Assembly: GCA_031963465.1 (NCBI GenBank)
Contig: JASSUG010000003.1
Coordinates: 1 to 64,000 of the forward strand
Origin: Mycoavidus cysteinexigens_B
Lineage (GTDB): Bacteria > Pseudomonadota > Gammaproteobacteria > Burkholderiales > Burkholderiaceae
Reading direction: 5' to 3'
Length of the DNA: 64,000 nt
Part shown: positions 55,986-64,000 of the stretch, piece by piece
Layout: each line of letters opens with the position of its first letter
Numbering within the stretch: position 1 is the stretch's first letter
Program-made: the position numbers and the translations under genes
Notes under the pieces: generated by a model
The model's input: only the letters and a program-made list of their open reading frames with translations
What the model was told of the DNA's origin: nothing
The model's database searches: none

Positions 55986-57656
55986 ATGAAACGCGGTGAT
56001 TTGATGATGCGAGCTACACATGGTATTAAGTTGGCATTTGTATGCATAGCAAGATTGATGGCTGTAGCGCTTATTTTTGCTGTCTTTCCTTCGCATGCAT
56101 CGCTTCTGAATAAGGCGCTTGTCTACTGCTCCGAAGGTACGCCAGCTGGTTTTGACCCAGCGCAATTCACAACAAGTGTCGAATATACGGTAAGCGCCTT
56201 CACTATTCACAATCGGCTAGTTGAATTCAAGCGGGGCAGTACTAAAATTGGCCCAGGCTTGGCTGCTCACTGGAATATCTCACCGGATGGCTTGCAGTAC
56301 ACTTTTTATTTACGGCGTGACGTAAAGTTTCATACCACATCATATTTTAGGCCTACACGAGAATTTAATGCGGATGACGTACTGTTCACTTTCGAGCGGA
56401 TGCGCAATCCAAATCATCCTTTCCGTAAAGCCTATCCAGCGCCTGTCCCTTATTTTATGAACTTAGGGCTTGATAAAGAAATTACAAAGATCGAAAAACT
56501 GGATTTATATACGGTGCGCTTTACTTTGAAGTCGGCGAACGCACCATTCCTAACGAATCTTGGCTTAGCGTTTGCTTCCATTTTGTCAGCTGAATATGCC
56601 GATCAGTTATTAAAAGCTGGTAAGGCGTCTAATATTAATTGGTGGCCGGTGGGAACGGGGCCGTTTGTTTTTCGGAGTTATACTAAGGAAACTGAGGCTG
56701 AAGATGCGCTGATTCGTTTTGACAGTAATTCGGAATATTGGAGACCACAGGATGTGCAAGTGTCGAGTTTGATTTTTAAAATTGTGCCTGATGCTGCCGA
56801 GCGAGTACGTAAACTCAAGCGTAATGAGTGTCAGATAATGAATTATCCGCGACCCGCTGATTTTGCGGCTATTGAGGCAGATCCTAAGCTCGAATTATTA
56901 AGCCAGCCTGGTTTGAATCTTAGTTATTTGGCTTATAACGTGTTACATCCGCCACTTGATAATGTCTTGGTTCGTCGTGCGCTCGATATGGCAATTAATA
57001 AAAAGGCTATTATTAAAGCTACATTCCGTGGACGGGAAGGTGCGGCACAAGTAGCAAGCGCACCGATTCCACCGGCACTTTGGTCTCATGATGAAACACT
57101 TAAAGACGAGTTGTTTGACTTAGAAAAGGCGAAGGCTTTGCTGGCAGAGGCAGGATACCCCAAAGGCTTTACAATTTCGCTGTGGACCTTGCCAGTACAG
57201 CGGCCCTATAACCCCAATCCACGGCTAACCGCTGAAATAATTCAGGCTGACTGGGCGAAGATTGGGGTGAGAGCGAAAATTTTGACTCATAGCTGGGGCA
57301 AATATATTAAAGATGGGCATGATGGTGAGCACGATGCGATGCTTATTGGCTGGACGGGTAATAGTGATCCAGATGATTGGTTCGGCGTAACACTTACCTG
57401 CGATGCAATGAGCGGTCTTAATTACTCAAAATGGTGCTATCCGCCGTTTGATGCTTTAATCAAAGGCGCACGCCAAACGAATGATATGGAGAAACGTGCA
57501 GCGTTTTATCAGGAAGCGCAGCGGATTTTCAACCGTGAATTGCCATTTACGCCAATCTTACATGCAACGGTCTACCAGCCAATTAATAAAAATGTCACGG
57601 GCTTCAAAATCAATCCTCTTAGTGCAACTGTGTTTACGGGCGTCAGTTTGAAATAA
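55986..57656 (+). CDS. DppA-type periplasmic peptide-binding protein 5
   Basis: 556-residue DppA-family receptor. The start ATG 55986 follows the same TGAGGGACCCG ribosome site as gene 2, and about 55 bases upstream plus the signal-peptide region (MKRGDL...) are near-copies of gene 2. The N-terminal half of the mature protein is nearly identical to gene 3, and a central stretch (QVSSLIFKIVPDA to SHDETLK) again follows gene 2. The ligand loop is WTGNSDPDDWFG. Intact. The second LysR gene begins 15 bases downstream. Confidence 0.94.
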   Translation: MKRGDLMMRATHGIKLAFVCIARLMAVALIFAVFPSHASLLNKALVYCSEGTPAGFDPAQFTTSVEYTVSAFTIHNRLVEFKRGSTKIGPGLAAHWNISPDGLQYTFYLRRDVKFHTTSYFRPTREFNADDVLFTFERMRNPNHPFRKAYPAPVPYFMNLGLDKEITKIEKLDLYTVRFTLKSANAPFLTNLGLAFASILSAEYADQLLKAGKASNINWWPVGTGPFVFRSYTKETEAEDALIRFDSNSEYWRPQDVQVSSLIFKIVPDAAERVRKLKRNECQIMNYPRPADFAAIEADPKLELLSQPGLNLSYLAYNVLHPPLDNVLVRRALDMAINKKAIIKATFRGREGAAQVASAPIPPALWSHDETLKDELFDLEKAKALLAEAGYPKGFTISLWTLPVQRPYNPNPRLTAEIIQADWAKIGVRAKILTHSWGKYIKDGHDGEHDAMLIGWTGNSDPDDWFGVTLTCDAMSGLNYSKWCYPPFDALIKGARQTNDMEKRAAFYQEAQRIFNRELPFTPILHATVYQPINKNVTGFKINPLSATVFTGVSLK

Positions 57657-57671
57657 AGGCAAGCATTCATA

Positions 57672-58574
57672 ATGAACGAAATTAACCAGCGGCGAATGCA
57701 GTATTTTTACGAGGTGCTAACACAGGGCTCGATCCGTGATGCAGCAGAAGTTTTAAATACAGCGCCCTCAGTGGTGAGTCGGCAGATCCGCTTGTTGGAA
57801 AAAGAGCTAGCGGTGATGTTGTTTGATCGCCACCCACGCGGTTTGCAGCCGAATGAAGCTTCTGAAATTGTGCTTGAATATTGTCGGAACCGTCACGCGC
57901 ACCAAGAGCGCCTAGAAACCTATTTGGAGGAAATGCGCAGTCTCCAGCGTGGCCGTATCTATATCGCCGTCAATCAAGGGTATATTGAGCCGCTGATGAA
58001 TGAGGTGTTGAATGCCTTTTGCCAACAGTACCCCCGGTTAAAGATTCATGTTGAAACTGTATTGACCAATGAAGCCGTTGACCAAGTGACCGAAGATATT
58101 GCCCATATTGGGCTGGTTTATAACCCACCCGATATTCCTGAGTTGCGTTGCTGTGCGCGGGCAAAACGGCCGGTGCGTTTAATGGTTGGTAAAAAGCACC
58201 CGTTGGCTCGCCAGAAAAAGGTCACGTTAGCAGATGCATTGCGCTATCCGTTAGGGCTATTGTCGGCTTCTTCTGGTTTGTTGAAAATGCTTCAAGCGCT
58301 AGAGGATTCGGAAAAAATTCGATTCGCCCCGAGCTTGACGACCAATTCAATTACTGTCTTGGAACGGTTTGTTCATGCGGGCAAGGGCGTCGCATTTATG
58401 GCAACGAGTCTAAAACCGGGGGTTGAAACTGACGGTTTGGTTGCTCTGGAGATTGATAACCCCATCCTGAATACTCCTGAAAGCCGTTTGTTTGTTAGGC
58501 GTGGCAGGCCTCTTCCCGCCGCAGTGAATCAACTGTTGCGGCAGATCATAACCAAATTATCGCTTTTTAAATAA
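57672..58574 (+). CDS. LysR-family transcriptional regulator (downstream of peptide-binding array)
   Basis: 300-residue LysR regulator, paralogous over its length to the one at 48022: both start with INQRR and share YFYEVL, CCxRxxRPVRLxVG and LTTNSI elements. The DNA-binding helix is in SIRDAAEVLNTAPSVVSRQI. It is close enough to gene 5 to be co-transcribed, so it may sense peptide supply and adjust the array. Effector unknown. It ends 37 bases from the convergent xthA. Confidence 0.92.
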   Translation: MNEINQRRMQYFYEVLTQGSIRDAAEVLNTAPSVVSRQIRLLEKELAVMLFDRHPRGLQPNEASEIVLEYCRNRHAHQERLETYLEEMRSLQRGRIYIAVNQGYIEPLMNEVLNAFCQQYPRLKIHVETVLTNEAVDQVTEDIAHIGLVYNPPDIPELRCCARAKRPVRLMVGKKHPLARQKKVTLADALRYPLGLLSASSGLLKMLQALEDSEKIRFAPSLTTNSITVLERFVHAGKGVAFMATSLKPGVETDGLVALEIDNPILNTPESRLFVRRGRPLPAAVNQLLRQIITKLSLFK

Positions 58575-58611
58575 AGCTTTGATGAAAATTATGAGATGCG
58601 CGGCTGATGCG

Positions 58612-59391
58612 TCAACCTCTTATGTCAGCAATCACGGGCGCATGGTCAGAGGGTTGCAGCCAGCCACGCGGGGTTTTATCAATGATGCAGCGCTCGCAAG
58701 CCGCAGTCAGTGTAGACGATAGCAAGATATGATCGATTCTGAGCCCTGCATTACGGCGAAATGAAAGCATCCGGTAATCCCACCAGCTATAAATTTTCTC
58801 AGCTTGTTCAAAGCAGCGAAAGGCATCGTTCAGTCCCAGCGCGCACAGCCTGGTAAATGCTGCCCGCTCTTCGGGGGACACCAGATTTTGTCCTTCCCAG
58901 GCTAATGGATCATGCACATCGCGTTCTGCGGGGGCAATGTTGTAATCTCCGAGCAAGGCTAACCGCTCATGTTGGGCGAGTTCACTTTCTAGCCAGGTGC
59001 TGAGCGCGTCCATCCATTTTAGTTTGTAGGCGAATTTATCGGTGCCTGGAGCTTGACCATTGGGAAAGTAGGCGCAAATGACTCGGGTGTCGTTAAGCGT
59101 GATGGCAATCAGTCGCTGCTGCGGATCTTCAAAGCCGGGAATATTGCGTTGGATGCTAGCCGCGTCAAATGGTATATCTTCCCGCGTGAGGATCGCTACG
59201 CCATTATAGGTTTTTTGGCCGGCATAGAAGCTGCGATACCCGATGGCCTTTAATTGTGCCTCAGGAAATTTTTCATCTGGCAGCTTGAGTTCTTGTAAAC
59301 AAAGCACATCGACTGGATTGGCAGCCAGCCAGTCAATGACATGCGGTAAACGGACGTTGAGTGAATTAATATTCCAGCTGGCGAGTTTCAT
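58612..59391 (-). CDS. xthA: Exodeoxyribonuclease III
   Basis: 259-residue AP endonuclease / 3'-5' exonuclease of base-excision repair. Active-site motifs of the EEP fold are LASWNINSLNVR (N-terminal Asn), LCLQELK (metal-binding Glu), LLGDYNIAPAERD (Asp/Asn) and the C-terminal PSDHAPV (Asp-His). Standard length. It lies downstream of lysS on the same strand with a 56-base gap. Confidence 0.95.
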   Translation of the reverse strand: MKLASWNINSLNVRLPHVIDWLAANPVDVLCLQELKLPDEKFPEAQLKAIGYRSFYAGQKTYNGVAILTREDIPFDAASIQRNIPGFEDPQQRLIAITLNDTRVICAYFPNGQAPGTDKFAYKLKWMDALSTWLESELAQHERLALLGDYNIAPAERDVHDPLAWEGQNLVSPEERAAFTRLCALGLNDAFRCFEQAEKIYSWWDYRMLSFRRNAGLRIDHILLSSTLTAACERCIIDKTPRGWLQPSDHAPVIADIRG

Positions 59392-59447
59392 CTCGTTAGT
59401 ATACCTTGCCTAGACTAAGATCGATATCCAGGCTAGGCGTTTGGAGT

Positions 59448-60962
59448 TTAGGTTGATGCCGAATCTTCGCGCCGCAGATGCGGGAACAAAATCACATCGC
59501 GAATACTTGCATTATCCGTTAACAACATGACCAGTCGGTCAATGCCAATGCCGCAGCCGCCAGTCGGGGGCATACCGTATTCAAGTGCACGAATATAATC
59601 GGCGTCATAGTACATCGCTTCTGTGTCGCCGGCATTTTTTTGTTCAACTTGTTTCTTAAACCGCGCTGCTTGGTCCTGCGGGTCATTCAATTCAGAAAAG
59701 CCATTGGCGATTTCACGGCCAGCAATAAAAAGCTCAAAACGTTCGGTAATGCCTGGTTGGGTATCCGATTCGCGTGCCAGTGGCGACACTTCGAGCGGAT
59801 AATCAATAATATACGTCGGCTGCCATAGTTTTGCTTCGGCGGTTTCTTCAAATAATGCCAGCTGTAGCGCGCCAATCCCTGCGTTGAAAAATTTGGCTTC
59901 TTGCGTATTAACGCCTAGCTTGTTGAGTTCTTGGGTTAAGAAATCCTTATCATGTAAGGGTGCATCGCGGTACTCACTACTATATTCTGCAATCGCTTGA
60001 GTGATCGTGAGTCGTTGAAAGGGTGCCGCAAGATTCAGCTCTCGCCCTTGGTATTGGATCTTGGCCGTACCCAAGGCATCAATCGCCGCTTGCTGGATCA
60101 GTTTTTCGGTGAAATTCATCAGCCACCGGTAATCGGTGTAGGCTGCATAGAATTCCATCATGGTGAATTCTGGGTTATGCCGTGGTGAAACGCCTTCATT
60201 ACGAAAATTACGGTTGATTTCAAAGACACGCTCAAAGCCACCCACAACCAACCGTTTTAAATACAATTCTGGCGCGATGCGCAAAAACATTTGCATATCG
60301 AGCGCGTTATGATGCGTGGCAAAAGGCTGTGCAGCGGCACCTCCTGGGATGGGGTGAAGCATCGGCGTTTCGACTTCAAGAAACCCGGTTGCTTCCATTT
60401 GGCGGCGGATGGATGAAACCGTTTTGGTGCGTGCGATAAAGGTTTTACGCGTATTCGGTGTGACCATCAAATCCACATAGCGCTGTCGGTAGCGCATGTC
60501 CTGATCGGCTAGCCCATGGAATTTATCGGGCAGTGGCCGCAGCGCCTTGGCTAATAAGCGTAAGCTGGTGCAGCGTATCGATAGCTCCCCTTTATTGGTG
60601 CGAAAGAGTACACCACGGGCGGCAATGATATCGCCCAGATCCCATTTTTTGAATGACTCATAGAGATCGGCGCTGGCTTCAGCCGCGGTGATAAAGAGTT
60701 GGATCTGTGCACTACCATCTTGTACCGTGGCAAAGCTGGCTTTGCCCATAACGCGCTTGAGCATCATGCGCCCAGCAATGGCCACTTCGAGGGCCTGCTC
60801 TTCAAGCATTTCTTTATTGGCATCGGCATACTGCGTCTGAAGCTCGAGGGCCTGATGGGTCGGCTGAAAATCGTTTGGATAGGCGCAACCTTGCGCGCGT
60901 AATGCGTTGAGTTTCTCGTGCCGTTCTTGCACGCTAGCAGGGATTGGGGTCGAATCGGACAT
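59448..60962 (-). CDS. lysS: Lysyl-tRNA synthetase (class II)
   Basis: 504-residue homodimeric synthetase. The N-terminal OB-fold anticodon-binding domain includes GRMMLKRVMGKASFATVQDG (residues about 68-87). The catalytic core has motif 1 around ETPMLHPIPGGAAAQPF, motif 2 FRNEGVSPRHNPEFTMMEFY, and motif 3 GCGIGIDRLVMLLTD near the end. It follows prfB by 21 bases, the conserved prfB-lysS operon. Confidence 0.97.
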   Translation of the reverse strand: MSDSTPIPASVQERHEKLNALRAQGCAYPNDFQPTHQALELQTQYADANKEMLEEQALEVAIAGRMMLKRVMGKASFATVQDGSAQIQLFITAAEASADLYESFKKWDLGDIIAARGVLFRTNKGELSIRCTSLRLLAKALRPLPDKFHGLADQDMRYRQRYVDLMVTPNTRKTFIARTKTVSSIRRQMEATGFLEVETPMLHPIPGGAAAQPFATHHNALDMQMFLRIAPELYLKRLVVGGFERVFEINRNFRNEGVSPRHNPEFTMMEFYAAYTDYRWLMNFTEKLIQQAAIDALGTAKIQYQGRELNLAAPFQRLTITQAIAEYSSEYRDAPLHDKDFLTQELNKLGVNTQEAKFFNAGIGALQLALFEETAEAKLWQPTYIIDYPLEVSPLARESDTQPGITERFELFIAGREIANGFSELNDPQDQAARFKKQVEQKNAGDTEAMYYDADYIRALEYGMPPTGGCGIGIDRLVMLLTDNASIRDVILFPHLRREDSAST

Positions 60963-60983
60963 TATGCAGTTTCTAATAAAGTT

Positions 60984-62088
60984 TTATACGCCTTGTTTCA
61001 GGCTGGCGCTGATTAAATCATCGAGATCGCCGTCTAACACGGCGCGGGTATTGCTGATTTCGACGCCTGTGCGTAAATCCTTAATGCGGCTTTGATCAAG
61101 CACATAGGAGCGGATTTGATGGCCCCAGCCAACATCGGTTTTGTTGGATTCAAGCTTGTCTTGCTCAGCTTGGCGCTTGCGTAATTCAGCTTCATATAGA
61201 CGCGATTTCAACATCGCCATGGCTTCGGCACGGTTACGGTGCTGTGAGCGGTCGCTTTGGCATTGCACAACGATACCACTTGGCAGATGCGTGAGGCGTA
61301 CCGCGGAATCCGTTTTATTGATATGCTGGCCGCCTGCGCCTGAGGCGCGAAAGGTATCGACGCGCAAATCAGCTGGATTCACATCGACCTCGATTGAGTC
61401 GTCTACCTCTGGATAGACAAAAATAGAGGCAAATGAGGTATGTCGTCCGCCCGACGAATCAAAGGGGGATTTACGCACCAGCCGGTGCACACCGGTTTCG
61501 GTACGCAAATAGCCATACGCATATTCCCCTTCAACTTTAATGGTTGAACTCTTAAGGCCCGCCACTTCACCGGCTGACTCTTCTAGTAAGCTGGTTTTAA
61601 AACCTTTGCGCTCGCAGTAGCGTAGATATTGCCGCAGTAACATAGAGGCCCAGTCGCACGCCTCGGTTCCGCCTGCTCCTGCTTGGATATCAATAAAGCA
61701 GTTATTCGGGTCGGCCGGATGATTAAACATACGACGAAATTCAATATCTGCGACATGGGTGGCGAGCGTTGCGACCTCCGCTTCGATGGCAAGCAACGTG
61801 TCTTCGTCTGCTTCGTCACGAGCGAGCTCGAAAAGATCTTGTGTATTGCGTAAATCGTTATCCAAAGAGGTGAGCATAGTGACTACCCCTACGAGTTGTT
61901 TTTTTTCTTTGCCAAGCGCTTGGGTGCGTTTTGCATCGCTCCAAGTAGATGGGTCTTCGAGCTCTTGATTGAGGATACTTAAACGGTTTTTTTTGGTATC
62001 GTAGTCAAAGAAACCCCCGAAGCTCTTCGGCACGAGTACATAAGTCAGTAAGGGTGGTGTTGATGGCGTTGAGGCGTTCTGCTTCCAT
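60984..62088 (-). CDS. prfB: Peptide chain release factor 2 (programmed +1 frameshift)
   Basis: RF2, which recognises UGA and UAA stops and triggers peptide release. Translation starts at ATG 62088 (MEAERLNAINTTLTDL...) and reads 27 codons to an in-frame TGA at 62007-62005. A +1 slip on CTT skips base 62007 and continues in the long frame (DYDTKKNRLSILNQEL) to 60984, giving 367 residues. The second exon-like part, 62006-60984, holds the specificity motif (the SPF tripeptide in RKSPFDSSGGRH) and the GGQ loop in RASGAGGQHINKTDSAVRL. Start and slip site agree with RF2 in most bacteria. Confidence 0.95.
61998..62020 (-). promoter_or_regulatory. prfB: prfB +1 frameshift site
   Basis: On the minus strand the site reads CGGGGG TTT CTT TGA C. 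The slippery CTT-TGA and following C are as in E. coli; the stimulatory internal Shine-Dalgarno-like element is CGGGGG rather than AGGGGG, three bases before CTT. Low RF2 lets the ribosome pause at TGA and slip, an autoregulatory switch. Confidence 0.9.
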
Positions 62089-62120
62089 ATTTAGGCGTAT
62101 TTTTTGCTGGAAAAAAGCAA

Positions 62121-62126
62121 ATTATA
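62121..62126 (-). promoter_or_regulatory. Candidate -10 box for prfB-lysS
   Basis: A consensus TATAAT on the minus strand 33 bases before the prfB start. No convincing -35 sequence at the right distance, so a weak call. Confidence 0.35.
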
Positions 62127-62221
62127 ACGGATTGGAGAGGGCAGTGCTTTTTGCGTTTGATATGATATAAGGTTATTTTGCACTGAATTTATCCCTGTTT
62201 TTTTATCTTATCCCGATTAAC

Positions 62222-62926
62222 ATGCCTGATTTAGCTTGGACCTTGCCTGTTGCCCGTTGGTCTGCATGGAGTGCGCAGACATCGGCTGCGCCCGATGTGA
62301 GTTTTATTGAGCCGATGTTGCGGCGGCGTTTGAGTATGCTCTCGAAAATGGGGCTCAAAGTGGCGCATGGTTGCGTGCCAGCTGACCAACCGGTGCGAGT
62401 GATCTTCGCTTCTCGTCATGGGGAGTCACGCCGCACCACGGAGTTGCTCAAAGCACAAGCGCAGGAACCGATGCAGTCTTTATCGCCGAATGCGTTCAGT
62501 CTTTCGGTTTTGAATGCGGCCGCCGGTGTTTTTAGTATGATGCGGGGTGACCATTCAAATGCTACCGCCTTAGCGGCGGGCTCTGAGACCCTGGGTTACG
62601 CCTTGCTCGAAGCGTTTGCGCAATACACCTCTGATGTGCAAACGCCGGTGTTAGTAATCTATGCGGACGAACCGCCTGATCCAATTTTTGCTTCGGTCGA
62701 CGAGACTGATGCGCCATCTGCTGCACTGGCTCTGTGGATAGCCGACGATGCGCCGGGCGTGCTCGAATGCCGGGTGCGTGGCAGTGAACATGCGCAGGCG
62801 CCAGAGCGCCCGCTCTACCCGCGTCAATTGAATGCCGCTTTGCATTGCCTTGAAACACATCAAGCCACTTGCTGGGAGAGTGCCGGGTCGAACTGGTCGT
62901 GGCAGTGGCGTGATAGAAAAGCATAA
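62222..62926 (+). CDS. Beta-ketoacyl-synthase-like chain-length factor
   Basis: 234-residue protein resembling a beta-ketoacyl synthase N-terminal lobe (ketoacyl-synt_2-type), as found in aryl-polyene and related fatty-acid-like clusters. Recognisable parts are FIEPMLRRRLSMLSKMGL, VIFASRHGESRRTTELL and LSPNAFSLSVLNAAAGVFSM. The catalytic Cys region of true synthases is not present, so a structural or chain-length role is likely. It is followed by an acyl carrier protein and an AMP-forming ligase. Confidence 0.82.
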   Translation: MPDLAWTLPVARWSAWSAQTSAAPDVSFIEPMLRRRLSMLSKMGLKVAHGCVPADQPVRVIFASRHGESRRTTELLKAQAQEPMQSLSPNAFSLSVLNAAAGVFSMMRGDHSNATALAAGSETLGYALLEAFAQYTSDVQTPVLVIYADEPPDPIFASVDETDAPSAALALWIADDAPGVLECRVRGSEHAQAPERPLYPRQLNAALHCLETHQATCWESAGSNWSWQWRDRKA

Positions 62927-63021
62927 TGGCTATTTACTGATAGGCAACGGGAGCTTCTCGAAGCGCCTGAAATTGAGCGTGATGTCAACTGAAAATTAAT
63001 CTAAACAACCCTGGAAAGACC

Positions 63022-63297
63022 ATGACTGCTTTAAAACTTGAAATCAAACAGCTTTTGATTGACGCACTCAATCTTGAGGATTTAACCCTAGCGGATATCG
63101 GCGACGATACGCCTCTGTTTAACACCGATGGCCTTGGGCTCGATTCGATTGACGCGCTGGAAATTGGGATTGCGCTGCGCAAAAAATATCAGCTGCAAAT
63201 TGAAACCACGGATAGCGGTATGCGCGAACACTTCCGTTCGGTGAGTACCTTGGCTGATTGGGTGACAAGTCAGCGTAATGCGTTGACTGAATCTTAA
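63022..63297 (+). CDS. Acyl carrier protein
   Basis: 91-residue phosphopantetheine-binding protein. The attachment serine is S42 in the motif LGLDSIDALEIG, and the four-helix pattern is normal (KLEIKQLLIDALNLEDL at the start). It differs from the housekeeping AcpP by its longer, less acidic C-terminus. It lies between the chain-length factor and the ligase, so it probably carries the growing chain of this cluster. Confidence 0.93.
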   Translation: MTALKLEIKQLLIDALNLEDLTLADIGDDTPLFNTDGLGLDSIDALEIGIALRKKYQLQIETTDSGMREHFRSVSTLADWVTSQRNALTES

Positions 63298-63352
63298 AGC
63301 GTTTTTTGCGAGATGACCAAACCGTTGTTGAGAACCGCACACTTTATTTTGC

Positions 63353-64000
63353 ATGGCCACACCTTTACATTTGCTATTTAGTCACAATTGTGTCGATACC
63401 CGGCCGGTATGTATTGACGGCGCTCGTGTGCTGGACTGGCGCTTCTTTACCGAACGTACAGGTGCTGCGGTGCGCGCTCTAGGGGGCGAGCACCATCGGA
63501 GTTGCGCGCGTTGGGCATTGTGTTTGAGCGATCCATTTGATTTTGTCTGTGGCTTATTTGCGTTGCTGGCAGCAGGTAAACAGATTGTGCTGCCGTCCAA
63601 TCATAAGCCAGCGGCGCTTTTACCGCTCGCGGGTTTATACGATAGCGTGCTGGATGATCTAGACGGTTTGCTGGCCAGCGGGGACGGTGGTCTGGGCGCT
63701 GAGTTGAGGATTGATCCGCGTGCACCGCTGAGTCTTGTCACTTCGGGCAGTAGTGGCGTACCGAAGGTGATCCATAAAACGCTGGCACAGTTTGAGGCGG
63801 AAATTCAGACGTTGGCGACGCTATGGGGTACGATGATGCAAGGTGCCACCGTGGTCGCTAGCGTGCCGCATCACCATATTTATGGTTTGCTGTTTCGTTT
63901 GTTATGGCCGCTGGCTGCCGGTCAGCCGTTTGATCGCATGACCTGTGTTGACCCAGCGGACGTTCGGGCTCGGCTGGCGGCGTTGCCGAAGACGGTTTTG
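63353..64000 (+). CDS. AMP-forming acyl ligase, 3' end cut by window
   Basis: At least 216 residues from ATG 63353 (MATPLHLLFSHNCVDTRP), open to the window end. The ATP-binding P-loop of the ANL family is visible as LVTSGSSGVPKVIHKTL (about residues 128-144), then VPHHHIYGLLFRLLWPLAAG, which matches acyl-CoA/ACP synthetases of aryl-polyene-type clusters. It probably activates the starter or product acid and loads the neighbouring carrier protein. The start is 55 bases after the ACP stop. Confidence 0.85.
   Translation, partial: MATPLHLLFSHNCVDTRPVCIDGARVLDWRFFTERTGAAVRALGGEHHRSCARWALCLSDPFDFVCGLFALLAAGKQIVLPSNHKPAALLPLAGLYDSVLDDLDGLLASGDGGLGAELRIDPRAPLSLVTSGSSGVPKVIHKTLAQFEAEIQTLATLWGTMMQGATVVASVPHHHIYGLLFRLLWPLAAGQPFDRMTCVDPADVRARLAALPKTVL

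Overview
The window looks like a Burkholderiales (Burkholderiaceae) chromosome. Its housekeeping proteins (NuoD-N, the DUF2818 protein after nuoN, PNPase, TpiA, SecG, FtsK, LolA, RarA, SerS, LysS, RF2) read like Burkholderia orthologues, but base composition is visibly lower in GC than free-living Burkholderia. The window also holds decaying mobile elements, broken surface-protein genes and an expanded peptide-uptake gene set. This combination suggests a host-associated lineage with an eroding genome, for example a fungal endosymbiont of the Mycoavidus/Glomeribacter type. That placement is inference from memory, not a database match.

Layout. 1-13211: the distal part of the respiratory complex I operon, nuoD (cut by the window edge) through nuoN, closed by the coupled DUF2818 gene. 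13362-16268: a Fic-fold gene whose catalytic His is replaced, yaaA, and on the minus strand a lipoprotein, tRNA-Pro(UGG) and a small exported protein. 16417-22892: rpsO, pnp, a quinone oxidoreductase gene, tpiA, secG and nadE. 23028-24470: an Rpn-type (PD-(D/E)XK nuclease/transposase) repeat unit with a truncated extra copy. 24478-31486: trxB, then divergent ftsK-lolA-rarA-serS.

31738-47549 is an accessory island. A two-partner secretion locus encodes an FhaC/ShlB-type outer-membrane transporter split by an IS4-family element with an 11-bp target duplication, then a very large FhaB/CdiA-like exoprotein broken by one in-frame stop. The exoprotein ends in a polymorphic-toxin-like domain and overlaps a small, AT-rich candidate immunity gene by ATGA. 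Behind it lies a junkyard of displaced exoprotein and toxin fragments with small orphan ORFs. It also holds an IS982-family element inserted into a relic of itself, a second (frameshifted) Rpn unit, an IS110-family 3' fragment and a relic of another exoprotein gene.

48022-58574 is a striking cluster: two paralogous LysR regulators bracket five tandem paralogous periplasmic DppA-type peptide-binding proteins, with no permease or ATPase gene in between. Members 2-3-4 overlap by ATGA, and the paralogues are sequence mosaics, which points to recent duplication and gene conversion. A set of receptors sharing one transporter elsewhere would suit an organism living on host peptides.

58612-62088 (minus strand) returns to core genes: xthA, lysS and prfB, the last with the classical +1 programmed frameshift. 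62222-64000 opens an aryl-polyene/fatty-acid-like biosynthetic operon (ketoacyl-synthase-like chain-length factor, acyl carrier protein, AMP-forming acyl ligase) that runs off the window.
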